The notes beneath the pieces are model-generated. The model was not told the DNA's origin, did not search any database, and saw only the letters and a program-made list of their open reading frames with translations. Positions 17,169 to 25,572 of a DNA stretch of 64,000 bases are shown in pieces. Positions within the stretch are counted from its first letter, which is position 1, and the number at the start of each line of letters is the position of its first letter. Origin of the DNA: DATEJJ01 sp039649115 (GTDB lineage: Bacteria; Actinomycetota; Actinomycetes; Mycobacteriales; Micromonosporaceae); NCBI GenBank assembly GCA_039649115.1, contig JBBWZQ010000096.1, positions 54,634 to 118,633 on the forward strand. Reading direction: 5' to 3'. Both the position numbers and the translations under genes were made by a program.

Positions 17169-18350
17169 ATGGACACGCTTCCCGTCGAGCAGCAGGGGCA
17201 GGCGGACGACCTCCGGAACCGGCGGATCCCCCGGGAGTTCCTGGCCCAGGCGGCGCGGGTACTCGCGATCTACCTCGGCAGCCGGCTGGTGCAGCTGGCC
17301 CTCGTCGCGTGGCTGGCACCCGGCGACGGTCCGTCCATAAAGGACCGCCTGCTGGTCTGGGACGGCACCTGGTTCGTCCGGGTCGCGGCGGAGGGATACC
17401 CACACGGGTACTCGTACGACAGCTCCGGCGTGATGGTCGGCAACGGTCTCGCCTTCTTCCCCGGGTACCCCCTGCTCATTCGCGGCGTGCACCTCCTCGG
17501 CCTGGACGCGGGCTGGGCCGCCATCGGCATCTCCTGGTGCGCCGGCGGTGCGGCGGTCCTGCTGCTCTACCTCCTCGGCCGCGACCTGGCCGGCCCCGGG
17601 ACCGGCCGGCGCGTCGGATACGCCCTCGTCGTGCTGTTCTGCGCGCAGCCCATGTCCGTGGTGCTCTCCATGGGCTACAGCGAGGCCACGTTCTCCGCTC
17701 TGGCCATCGGCACGTTCCTCGCCGCGTACCGGCGCCACTGGCTGGTGGCCGGGCTGCTCGGGCTCGGCGCCGCGCTGACCCGGCCGATGGGGCTGGCCGT
17801 CGCCGTCGCGCTCACCGTCGCCGCGGGCCTCGCACTCAAGGAGGGTCGCGGCGGCTGGCGACCGGTCATCGGTTCGGTGGTCGCGCTGGCCGGCGTCCCC
17901 GGCTACCTGATCTGGGTCGGCCTGCGGGTGGGCCACCCCAACGCCTGGTTCACCATCCAGACCGCCGGCTGGGGCACCACCACCGACTGGGGCCGCTCCA
18001 CTGTGGACTTCGTGACCAGCACGCTGCGCACGGGCTCCGGCTGGATCCAGGTCAGCGTCGCGCTGCTGCTGGTGGTGGCGACGGTTGCCGTGGTGCTCGC
18101 CGTGCGCCTGGGTGTCTGGGGCCCCTTGACCGTGTACGGGCTCCTCGCGTTCGGGCTCGTCATCGGCCAGGCCGGCTACTACCACTCCAAGCCCCGACTG
18201 CTGGTACCGGTGCTGCTGACACTGCTGCCCGCCGCCTACGCGGCCGCCCGCGCCCGTACCGGCACGGCGGTCGTGGCACTGTCCGGGTACGCGGCCTTCG
18301 GGCTCTGGTACGGCGCCTACATGATCACCGTCTGGCCGTACACGATCTGA
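17169..18350 (+). CDS. PIG-V-like integral membrane glycosyltransferase
   Basis: A 393-residue polytopic membrane protein with about nine hydrophobic spans. The first periplasmic loop holds WDGTWFVRVAAEGYP, the acidic substrate loop of GT-C (PIG-V/mannosyltransferase-like) enzymes, followed by FFPGYPLLIR and GYSEATFSALA. It probably uses a polyprenyl-phosphate sugar; the acceptor is unknown. The stop overlaps the mutM ATG by 4 nt (ATGA). An exact TCCACTGTGGA copy is at 17997. Confidence 0.7.
   Translation: MDTLPVEQQGQADDLRNRRIPREFLAQAARVLAIYLGSRLVQLALVAWLAPGDGPSIKDRLLVWDGTWFVRVAAEGYPHGYSYDSSGVMVGNGLAFFPGYPLLIRGVHLLGLDAGWAAIGISWCAGGAAVLLLYLLGRDLAGPGTGRRVGYALVVLFCAQPMSVVLSMGYSEATFSALAIGTFLAAYRRHWLVAGLLGLGAALTRPMGLAVAVALTVAAGLALKEGRGGWRPVIGSVVALAGVPGYLIWVGLRVGHPNAWFTIQTAGWGTTTDWGRSTVDFVTSTLRTGSGWIQVSVALLLVVATVAVVLAVRLGVWGPLTVYGLLAFGLVIGQAGYYHSKPRLLVPVLLTLLPAAYAAARARTGTAVVALSGYAAFGLWYGAYMITVWPYTI
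17997..18007. repeat. TCCACWGTGGA palindrome copy 2 (in membrane glycosyltransferase gene)
   Basis: Exact TCCACTGTGGA read in frame as Ser-Thr-Val-Asp, again with ACT for Thr. Confidence 0.6.
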
Positions 18351-19222
18351 TGCCTGAGCTACCTGAGGTCGAGACGGTGCGGCAGGGCCTGGCCAGTTGG
18401 GTCGCCGGTCGGACGATCGAGCACGTCGAGGTCTGGCATCCCCGCGCGATCCGGCGGCACCTGCCCGGCTCCGCGCACTTCGCGTCCGTCCTGACTGGAC
18501 GGACGGTGGTGGACGTCTGCCGGCGCGGCAAGTACCTGTGGCTCCCGCTCGACAGCGGCGACGCGATCCTCGGCCACCTCGGCATGTCCGGGCAGATGCT
18601 GCTGCGGACCGCGGCCGCGGCCGACGAGCCGCACCTGCGGGTGCGGTTCCGGTTCCGGGACGGAGATCCGGAACTGCGCTTCGTCGACCAGCGCACATTT
18701 GGCGGGCTCGCGGTGTCCCCGGGCGGCGCCGACCTGCCCGCCGAGATCGCCCACATCGCCCGCGACCCGCTGGATCCCGGCTTCTCGGACGACGAGTTCG
18801 TGGCCCGGCTGCGCGCCCGGCACACCGAGGTCAAGCGCTCGCTGCTGGACCAGAGCCTGATCTCGGGGGTGGGCAACATCTACGCCGACGAGGCGCTGTG
18901 GCGGGCCAGGCTGCACGGTGCGCGCCCCACCGACGCGCTGACCCGGCCGGCGGCCCACCGGCTCCTCGGGCACGTGCGCGACGTGCTGCGCGAGGCGCTG
19001 GGCGCCGGCGGCACCAGCTTCGACTCGCTGTACGTCAACGTCAACGGGGAGAGCGGCTACTTCGACCGCAGGCTGAACGCGTACGGCCGCGATGGCGAGC
19101 CGTGCCCCCGCTGCGGCACCGCGATACGCCGCGAACCCTTCATGAACCGCTCCTCATACTCCTGCCCCCACTGCCAACCCCGCCCCCGCCGGGCCGCCTC
19201 CCGCTCGGGATCACGGACCTAG
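18350..19222 (+). CDS. mutM: Formamidopyrimidine-DNA glycosylase (Fpg)
   Basis: A bifunctional 8-oxoguanine glycosylase/AP lyase of 290 residues. It starts PELPEVETV (catalytic Pro2/Glu3) and has GRRGKYLW-type loop CRRGKYLWLPL, LDQSLISGVGNIYADEALW (helix-2-turn-helix) and the C-terminal zinc finger CPRCG...CPHCQ. It is translationally coupled to the upstream membrane gene. Its stop overlaps the convergent glycosyltransferase by 4 nt. Confidence 0.96.
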   Translation: MPELPEVETVRQGLASWVAGRTIEHVEVWHPRAIRRHLPGSAHFASVLTGRTVVDVCRRGKYLWLPLDSGDAILGHLGMSGQMLLRTAAAADEPHLRVRFRFRDGDPELRFVDQRTFGGLAVSPGGADLPAEIAHIARDPLDPGFSDDEFVARLRARHTEVKRSLLDQSLISGVGNIYADEALWRARLHGARPTDALTRPAAHRLLGHVRDVLREALGAGGTSFDSLYVNVNGESGYFDRRLNAYGRDGEPCPRCGTAIRREPFMNRSSYSCPHCQPRPRRAASRSGSRT

Positions 19223-20634
19223 CAGGTGAGGACGAGTTCGGCGCGGGCCGGTGCGGCGGCCGCGGTCGCCTCGGCGTAGACGCGCTGGTATCCGTCGAGC
19301 ATCGTGCGCAGGCCGAACAGCGTGCGCGAGCGCTGCCGGGCGGAGTTGGACATCTCGCGGCGCAGCCGGACGTCGGTCAGCAGGGCGACGCAGGCCCGGC
19401 CCAGCGCCGCGGGATCGTCCGGGGGCACCACGGTGGCGCCGATGCCCACCATGTCGGCCAGGCCGCCCGACTCGGTGCACACGGTGGGGCGCCCGCACAT
19501 CATGGCTTCGATCAACGGGTACGGCATGCCGGCGTCGTTGCCGGATATCGCGATCAGCTGCGCCATCCCGTACAGCGCGCGCCGGTTCGCCACCGGACCG
19601 GTGAAGCTGGCGCCCATCGGGCGGCTGCCCTCCGGCGGGTGCCCGATCACGATCAGCCGCGCCTGGGACACCTCCTCCCGTACCGCCCGGAACGCGGCCA
19701 GCACGAGTTCCCGTTCCCGGTCCGGCCCCACCCAGGCGATGACCGGCTCCGCCGGCTCCTGGCGCAGCGGTGGATTGTCGCGCGGATCCACGCCGGGCGG
19801 GACCATCGTGACCCGTTCCCGGGGCGCCCCGTGCTCCAGTTCCCAGCGCCGCATCCGTTCGCTGGGCGGTACCACCGTGGCGGCCTCGGCGTACCCGAGC
19901 CGGGCCAGCGCGCGCAGGAACCGCAGGATCAGCGCCCGCACCGCGGGGTCGGTACGCGTCCGGCGCAGCAGCGGATCGTACGGGTATCCACTGTGCTCGG
20001 TGACCACGAACGGCGTGCCGTTGCGCCACTTCGCCGCGAGCGCCACCATTGTGGACAGTCCTCCGTTGACGACGTGGCAGAGGTCCACTGTGGGCAGTCC
20101 GGCGGTGAGTGGGCGCACCGCGAGATCGATCAGGCCGGCCGCGACGCGCGCGGTGGCCATGGCCGGTCTGGGCAGCCGGGGCGTGCCCGCCGCCGGCAGA
20201 CCCGCACTCCGGGCGTTGCGGGCGGCCGCCCACGCGTCCAGCAGGATGCTCGGCAGTGAGATTCCGGCTAGCGGGTTGGTCCCGTTGGCCGTGCCGTCCA
20301 CGATCCGCCGCAGGGCCGCGCCGAACATGGCGGCGCTGTACGCGGAGTCGTCGAGCATCCCGCGGCAGAGCAGCACGGCCGCGTGCGTGGCGAGCCGGCG
20401 CTCCTCGGACAGGTGCCCGCCGCGCGGCGGCCCGACGGGTGGGCCGTCCACCCGCAGCGCGGTCAGGTTGGGCGTGCTGGCCAGCGGCGGGTACAGCCGT
20501 TCGGTGACGCTGTCGACCAGCGCGACTATGTGGTACTCGTGCTCCGGCAGCCCGCGTACGAGCCGGTGGCACCAGGTGCCGACCGCTCCCGTACGGTACG
20601 GATAGATGCCCTCATTGATCAACGCCACACGCAC
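19219..20634 (-). CDS. PelF-like GT4 glycosyltransferase
   Basis: A 471-residue glycosyltransferase. The N-terminal DUF3492-type block (NEGIYPYRTGAVGTWCHRLV) is the hallmark of PelF-like enzymes, and the C-terminal GT-B lobe has NDAGMPYPLIEAMMCGRPTV for nucleotide-sugar binding. PelF in Pel clusters polymerises an exopolysaccharide with PelE/PelG; none of those genes is here, so this is an orphan and its product is unknown. It is expressed from the region at 20635-20899, facing away from the smc group. Confidence 0.78.
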   Translation of the reverse strand: MRVALINEGIYPYRTGAVGTWCHRLVRGLPEHEYHIVALVDSVTERLYPPLASTPNLTALRVDGPPVGPPRGGHLSEERRLATHAAVLLCRGMLDDSAYSAAMFGAALRRIVDGTANGTNPLAGISLPSILLDAWAAARNARSAGLPAAGTPRLPRPAMATARVAAGLIDLAVRPLTAGLPTVDLCHVVNGGLSTMVALAAKWRNGTPFVVTEHSGYPYDPLLRRTRTDPAVRALILRFLRALARLGYAEAATVVPPSERMRRWELEHGAPRERVTMVPPGVDPRDNPPLRQEPAEPVIAWVGPDRERELVLAAFRAVREEVSQARLIVIGHPPEGSRPMGASFTGPVANRRALYGMAQLIAISGNDAGMPYPLIEAMMCGRPTVCTESGGLADMVGIGATVVPPDDPAALGRACVALLTDVRLRREMSNSARQRSRTLFGLRTMLDGYQRVYAEATAAAAPARAELVLTC

Positions 20635-20735
20635 GCTGTCCTCACCCCGTCACGGGCAACGAGCCAGCGCCGCGGACAGCACGGGTTAGCCGGTAACGGA
20701 CTGGGTACATCCGGGCGGAGGTGCCGATCATGGCA

Positions 20736-20760
20736 ACCTTGAGCCGACACGGCTCAAGGT
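20736..20760. promoter_or_regulatory. Perfect 10-bp dyad in the divergent glycosyltransferase / coiled-coil intergenic region
   Basis: Arms ACCTTGAGCC (20736-20745) and its exact complement (20751-20760) flank a 5-nt loop GACAC. It lies about 100 bp from the glycosyltransferase start and 140 bp before the small coiled-coil gene. TTGACG follows at 20766 and TATAGA at 20793, a loosely spaced promoter pair. It could be an operator or an RNA hairpin. The rest of the 265-bp region shows nothing else. Confidence 0.5.
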
Positions 20761-20899
20761 GAGGCTTGACGGGTAGGGGGTCTGCGACGGACTATAGAGG
20801 CGTCGCCAGTCGCGCCCGACCATGCCTGCTTCTTGCGGTGGTCTAAGACTGGGCGCGCGTTGGCCGGCCGTTTCCGGCGGCGCACTACAAGGAGACGAT

Positions 20900-21094
20900 A
20901 TGGCGAAGGCCCTCTTCGGCCACGTGGGCGGTGCGCCCGACAGGCGCTTGCTCGACGAGGTCACACACCTGCGTGCCAAGGTGCGCGCCCTGGAGTTCGA
21001 GATCACTCGGCTGCGCGCCGAGAATGATCGCTTGGTGGCGGCAACCGCCGAGCAGGACGAGCTGCTACGGATACCCGAGCCCGCTCTGACCTAG
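20900..21094 (+). CDS. Small coiled-coil protein, 64 residues
   Basis: The protein begins AKALFGHVGGAPDRRLLDEV and then forms a single coiled-coil helix (THLRAKVRALEFEITRLRAE) with a short acidic tail. Strong SD AAGGAG lies before ATG 20900. No known domain is recognised. It is a stand-alone gene closed by a terminator and followed by smc. Structurally it could act as a dimeric scaffold or adaptor. Confidence 0.72.
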   Translation: MAKALFGHVGGAPDRRLLDEVTHLRAKVRALEFEITRLRAENDRLVAATAEQDELLRIPEPALT

Positions 21095-21153
21095 GACACC
21101 GGTCGCCGGTGGCTGCCGGCGACATGACGCACCGCACACGCTTCCACCACCAA

Positions 21154-21184
21154 GCGCGCCGATCCCTCGCTGGGTTCGGCGCGC
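21154..21184 (+). terminator. Intrinsic terminator after the small coiled-coil gene
   Basis: A 9-bp perfect stem GCGCGCCGA (21154-21162) pairs with 21176-21184. An inner CCC/GGG stem lies in the loop, and a pyrimidine-rich tail ATCTCTCTGTTT follows. Confidence 0.75.
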
Positions 21185-21322
21185 ATCTCTCTGTTTGGCA
21201 CGTTCCCCGGCGTGTGCTTGGCGCGAGCGGTGGGCACCTTCGGGGTACCCTCGCCGGAGAGTGACCAGATCTAGACAAATGTATGAACAGCGCCCACCGA
21301 CGCCGACCGAACCCGGAGCCCC

Positions 21323-24300
21323 GTGCACCTCAAAAGCCTGACGGTGAAGGGATTCAAGTCCTTCGCCTCCGCGACCACGTTGAAGCTGGAGCCGGGGATC
21401 ACCTGCGTGGTGGGTCCCAACGGGTCCGGCAAGTCCAACGTGGTCGACGCCATCGCCTGGGTGCTGGGTGAGCAGGGTGCCAAGGCGCTGCGGGGCGGCA
21501 AGATGGAGGACGTCATCTTCGCCGGTACCGCCGGCCGGGCGCCGCTGGGCCGGGCCGAGGTCACGCTGACGATCGACAACTCCGACAACGCGCTGCCGAT
21601 CGAGTACACCGAAGTCTCCATCACCCGCCGGATGTACCGGTCGGGCGACAGTGAATACGAGCTCAACGGCGACTCGTGCCGCCTGCTCGACATCCAGGAT
21701 CTGCTCTCCGACTCCGGTATCGGCCGGGAAATGCACGTGATCGTGGGCCAGGGGCAGCTCGACGCGGTGCTGCACGCCAAGCCCGAGGACCGGCGCGCGT
21801 TCATCGAGGAGGCGGCCGGCGTCCTCAAGCACCGCAAGCGCAAGGAAAAGGCGCTGCGCAAGCTGGACGCCATGCAGGTCAACCTGAACCGGCTCACCGA
21901 CCTCACCGCGGAGCTGCGCCGCCAGCTCAAGCCGCTGGGCAAGCAGGCCGAGGTTGCCCGGCGCGCCGCCGGGATCCAGGCCGACCTGCGCGACGCCCGG
22001 CTGCGGCTGCTCGCCGACGACCTGTCCACGCTGCGCGAGACCCTGGAGAAGGAGATCGCCGACGAGTCCGCGCTGCGCTCCCGCCGCGAGGACATCGAAC
22101 AGCGGCTCGGCGCGGTACAGGCCCGGTTGGCGACGCTGGAGACGGAGCACGCGGTCGACGCGCCGATCCTGGCCAAGGCGCAGGAGACCTGGTACCAGCT
22201 GTCCGCCCTGCAGGAGCGGTTCCGATCCACCGAGCAACTGGCCGCCGAGCGGCAGCGGCACCTGAGCGCCGTCGAGGACGAGCGGCCCGGCCGCGACCCC
22301 GAGGAGCTGGCCGCCGAGGCGGAGACCGTACGGGAGCAGGAAAACGCGCTGCGCGACGCGCTGGACGCCGACCAGTCGCACCTGGCGGAGGCCGTCTCCG
22401 GCCGGCAGCACCTGGAACGCCAGCTCGCCGACGCGGAGAAGGCTCTGGTCGCGGCGGTCAAGGCCATCGCGGACCGGCGCGAGGGGCTGGCCAAGCTGAC
22501 CGGCCAGGTCAACGCCGCCGGCACCCGGGCCGCCGCCGCCGACGAGGAGATCTCCCGGCACGCGCTGGCCTGGACCGAGGCGCGCGAGCGGGCCGAGTTC
22601 GCCGAGGTCGCCCTGGCCGAGGCGCAGGCCGAGTCGGCCGACCTCGACGAGGGCGACGTCGACCTGCTGGCGCGCTACGAGGAGGCGACCCGGGAGCACG
22701 ATGCCGCCGCCGCCCGCGCCGAGGAACTCGGCGACGCCGAGCGCGCCGCCGAACGCGAGGCGTCCGAATGGAAGGCCCGCGAGGAGGCGCTCGCGCTCGG
22801 GCTGCGGCGCAAGGACGGCGCGGGAGCGCTGCTGGGCGCCGCGGAGCGGGTACCCGGACTGCTGGGAAGCGTCGCGGCGCTGCTGGCGGTGGAGCCTGGA
22901 CACGAGGCGGCGCTGGCCGCCGCCCTCGGCGCCCTCGCGGACGCGGTTGCGGTGTCCACTGTGGATGATGTGGCGGATGCGGTACGGCTGCTGAAGGAGC
23001 AGGACGCCGGGCGGGCCACCCTGCTCGTCGCCTCGCCGGCCGCGCAGCCGGCCGCCTACCGGCCGGACCTGCCCCCCGGCGCCCGCTGGGCGCTGGACGT
23101 GGTGCGCTCGTCCGCGGGCCTGCGTCCCGCTCTGGAGCAGGCACTGGGCGATGTCGTGCTGGTCGGCGACCTGGATGCGGCCCGGACCCTGGTGGCCACG
23201 CAGCCCCGGGTGCGCGCCGTGACGCCCGAGGGCGATCTGGTGGGTGCCTGGTCGGCCGCTGGCGGCTCCGCCAAGGCACCGAGTTACATCGAGGTGCAGG
23301 CGGCCGTCGACGAGGCGCGGCAGAAGCGCACCGAGGCGACCAGCCTGCTGGACCAGCTGCGCGCGCAGCTGGAGGGCGCCCGGGCCGAGGTGGCCACGCG
23401 CAAGGAGGCCGTCGCGACGACCGGGGCTGCCCGGCGGGAGGCCGAGGGTCAGCGCAACACCGCCGCGCGCCGGCTCGCCGAGCTGGGCGCCGCGGCCAAG
23501 TCGGCGCGCGCCGAGGCCGACCGCCTGGCCAGCGCGCGGGAGGCGGCCGAGGCCGCCCGGGAGCAGAGCCTGGCCGGCCTCGCCGACCTCGAAGAGCGGC
23601 TGCGGATGGCCGAGGACACCCCGCTCGACGACGACCCGTCCAGCGCCGAGCGGGACCGCCTCGCCGCGCTGGTGCCGCAGGCCCGGCAGAACGAGATGGA
23701 GGTACGCCTCGCGGTGCGTACCGCCGAGGAGCGGGTCGGCGCGCTGGCCGGCCGCGCGGACGCCTTGGCCAGGCAGGCCGCCGCCGAGCGCGCCGCGCGG
23801 GAGCGGGCGACCGCCCGCCGGGCGGCACGCGCCCGCGGCGCCGGCATCGCCGAGGTCGTGGCCATCGGCGCGCGCGTCGCGCTGGAACACATCGCGGTGT
23901 CGCTGGCGACCTCGGCCGCGCAGCGGGACGCCGTGGCGGCGGCGCGGTCCGCGCGCGAGGCAGAGCTTTCGGAGGTACGGGGTGCCGCGATGCGCCTGGC
24001 CGCCGATCTGGAGCGGCTCACCTCCGAGGTGCACCGTGACGAGGTCGCCCGGGCCGAGCAACGGCTGCGCATCGAGCAGCTGGAGGCCAAGGCGGCCGAG
24101 GACTTCGGGCTCGACGTGGAGACCCTGCTCGCCGAGTACGGGCCGGGTGTCGAGGTGCCGCCGACCCAGGCCGAACTGGTCGCCGCCGGGACGGCCGGCA
24201 AGCCGGTACCGGGCCCGGCCCCCTTCGACCGCGCCACGCAGGAGAAGCGGTCGGCCAAGGCGGAGCGGGAGCTGGCCCTGCTGGGCAAGGTGAACCCGCT

Positions 24301-24889
24301 GGCGCTGGAGGAGTTCGCCGCGCTCGAGGAGCGGTTCAAGTTCCTGTCCGACCAGCTGGAGGACCTCAAGGCGACGCGGCGCGACCTGCTGACGGTCGTG
24401 AAGGACGTGGACGACCGGATCCTCGAGGTGTTCACCTCCGCCTACCACGACACGGCACGGGAGTTCGAGGAGGTCTTCCGGGTGCTGTTCCCCGGCGGCG
24501 AGGGTCGCCTGGTGCTCACCGACCCGGACGACATGCTCACCAGCGGTGTCGAGGTGGAGGCCCGACCGCCGGGCAAGAAGATCAAGCGGCTGTCGCTGCT
24601 GTCCGGCGGCGAGCGCTCGCTGACGGCCGTGGCCCTGCTGTGCGCCATCTTCCGCGCCCGGCCCAGCCCGTTCTACATCATGGACGAGGTCGAGGCGGCG
24701 CTCGACGACGTCAACCTGGGCCGGCTGCTCGCGCTGATGCAGCAGTTGCAGGAGCGCAGCCAACTGATCATCGTCACGCACCAGAAGCGGACCATGGAGA
24801 TCGCCGACGCCCTGTACGGCGTGACCATGCGCAGCGGCGTGACCGAGGTGATCAGCCAGCGCCTGCGGCGCGACGAGGAAGGCGAGTGA
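21323..24889 (+). CDS. smc: Chromosome segregation protein SMC
   Basis: A 1188-residue SMC ATPase of condensin. Walker A GPNGSGKS is at residues 31-38, followed by a long coiled coil. A hinge of about 140 residues is centred near 580 (AGALLGAAERVPGLLGS to SPAAQPAAYRP), then the second coiled coil. The signature LSGGE is near 1092 and Walker B YIMDEVEAALDD near 1115. Start GTG 21323 has GGAG upstream. Its stop overlaps the Uma2 start (GTGA). ScpA/ScpB are not in the window. An exact TCCACTGTGGA copy lies in the hinge-coding part. Confidence 0.97.
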   Translation: MHLKSLTVKGFKSFASATTLKLEPGITCVVGPNGSGKSNVVDAIAWVLGEQGAKALRGGKMEDVIFAGTAGRAPLGRAEVTLTIDNSDNALPIEYTEVSITRRMYRSGDSEYELNGDSCRLLDIQDLLSDSGIGREMHVIVGQGQLDAVLHAKPEDRRAFIEEAAGVLKHRKRKEKALRKLDAMQVNLNRLTDLTAELRRQLKPLGKQAEVARRAAGIQADLRDARLRLLADDLSTLRETLEKEIADESALRSRREDIEQRLGAVQARLATLETEHAVDAPILAKAQETWYQLSALQERFRSTEQLAAERQRHLSAVEDERPGRDPEELAAEAETVREQENALRDALDADQSHLAEAVSGRQHLERQLADAEKALVAAVKAIADRREGLAKLTGQVNAAGTRAAAADEEISRHALAWTEARERAEFAEVALAEAQAESADLDEGDVDLLARYEEATREHDAAAARAEELGDAERAAEREASEWKAREEALALGLRRKDGAGALLGAAERVPGLLGSVAALLAVEPGHEAALAAALGALADAVAVSTVDDVADAVRLLKEQDAGRATLLVASPAAQPAAYRPDLPPGARWALDVVRSSAGLRPALEQALGDVVLVGDLDAARTLVATQPRVRAVTPEGDLVGAWSAAGGSAKAPSYIEVQAAVDEARQKRTEATSLLDQLRAQLEGARAEVATRKEAVATTGAARREAEGQRNTAARRLAELGAAAKSARAEADRLASAREAAEAAREQSLAGLADLEERLRMAEDTPLDDDPSSAERDRLAALVPQARQNEMEVRLAVRTAEERVGALAGRADALARQAAAERAARERATARRAARARGAGIAEVVAIGARVALEHIAVSLATSAAQRDAVAAARSAREAELSEVRGAAMRLAADLERLTSEVHRDEVARAEQRLRIEQLEAKAAEDFGLDVETLLAEYGPGVEVPPTQAELVAAGTAGKPVPGPAPFDRATQEKRSAKAERELALLGKVNPLALEEFAALEERFKFLSDQLEDLKATRRDLLTVVKDVDDRILEVFTSAYHDTAREFEEVFRVLFPGGEGRLVLTDPDDMLTSGVEVEARPPGKKIKRLSLLSGGERSLTAVALLCAIFRARPSPFYIMDEVEAALDDVNLGRLLALMQQLQERSQLIIVTHQKRTMEIADALYGVTMRSGVTEVISQRLRRDEEGE
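22955..22965. repeat. TCCACWGTGGA palindrome copy 3 (in smc)
   Basis: Exact TCCACTGTGGA read as Ser-Thr-Val-Asp in the SMC hinge region. Confidence 0.6.
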
Positions 24890-25459
24890 CGATCACGGTG
24901 ACCCCCACCCTCGAGCCCATCGGACAGATCCTGACTCCGGAGGAGTACGACGCGCTACCCGACAACCCTCGTAGGGAGCTCGTCGATGGAGTCGTCCACA
25001 TGATGGCAACGCCCACGTTCTGGCATCAGGAGCTTGCCTACAACCTGCGCACAGCGCTCAACCGATTAAAGCCCGCCGACGTCAAGATATCGGCAGAGGT
25101 CGAGGTCTGCCTGCGCGGCGACCTGCGCCGCAATCCCGACGTCCTGGTCGTGAAGACGTCGGGCTTCGAGCCCCGGGCAAGCCGGGTCCGGCCCGAGCAG
25201 GTGGTGCTGGCGGTCGAGGTGGTCAGTCCCGGGTCCGAGTCGACCGATCGCGTCCTGAAGCCCCATCGAATATGCGAAGGCGGGCATCCAGCACTTCTGG
25301 CGGATCGAGATCGATCCCGAGGTGGTGGTCAACACCTACCGCCTGGCGGACAGCGGGCAGTACGTGCAGAACGGGGTGTTCAGTGGCGGCGACACCGTCA
25401 ACGCTCCCGGCTTGACCTGGGCACAGGTCAAGGTCGCCGAACTCGGCGAGGCCGGGTAG
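24886..25459 (+). pseudogene. Uma2-family nuclease-like gene, frameshifted
   Basis: This is a DUF820/Uma2 protein with the PD-(D/E)XK-like core. It starts at a GTG overlapping the smc stop. Residues 1-125 give a normal N-terminal part (PRRELVDGVVHMMATPT, RRNPDVLVV, LAVEVVSPGSES, ending DRVLK). After AAG the run CCCC at 25261-25264 shifts the frame. One fewer C restores PIEYAKAGIQHFWRIEIDPEV and a 65-codon tail to the stop at 25457-25459. So this is a single-base insertion in an otherwise intact gene, a sequencing error, or a programmed slip. A second, intact Uma2 gene is at 38714. Confidence 0.75.
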
Positions 25460-25572
25460 CGGGCACCTCGCGCCGGGACGAAAGGCCGGCCGCGTTGTGA
25501 CAAGACGTGGCTAAGGGCGGTTAAAGACGCTCCTGTGGCCATGGTTGCGGGCGTGGCTGACTGGTATCACCA

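Noticed and set aside
21065..24781. A 1238-codon open frame antisense to smc
   Set aside because: Codon composition and lack of motifs show it to be a shadow of smc.
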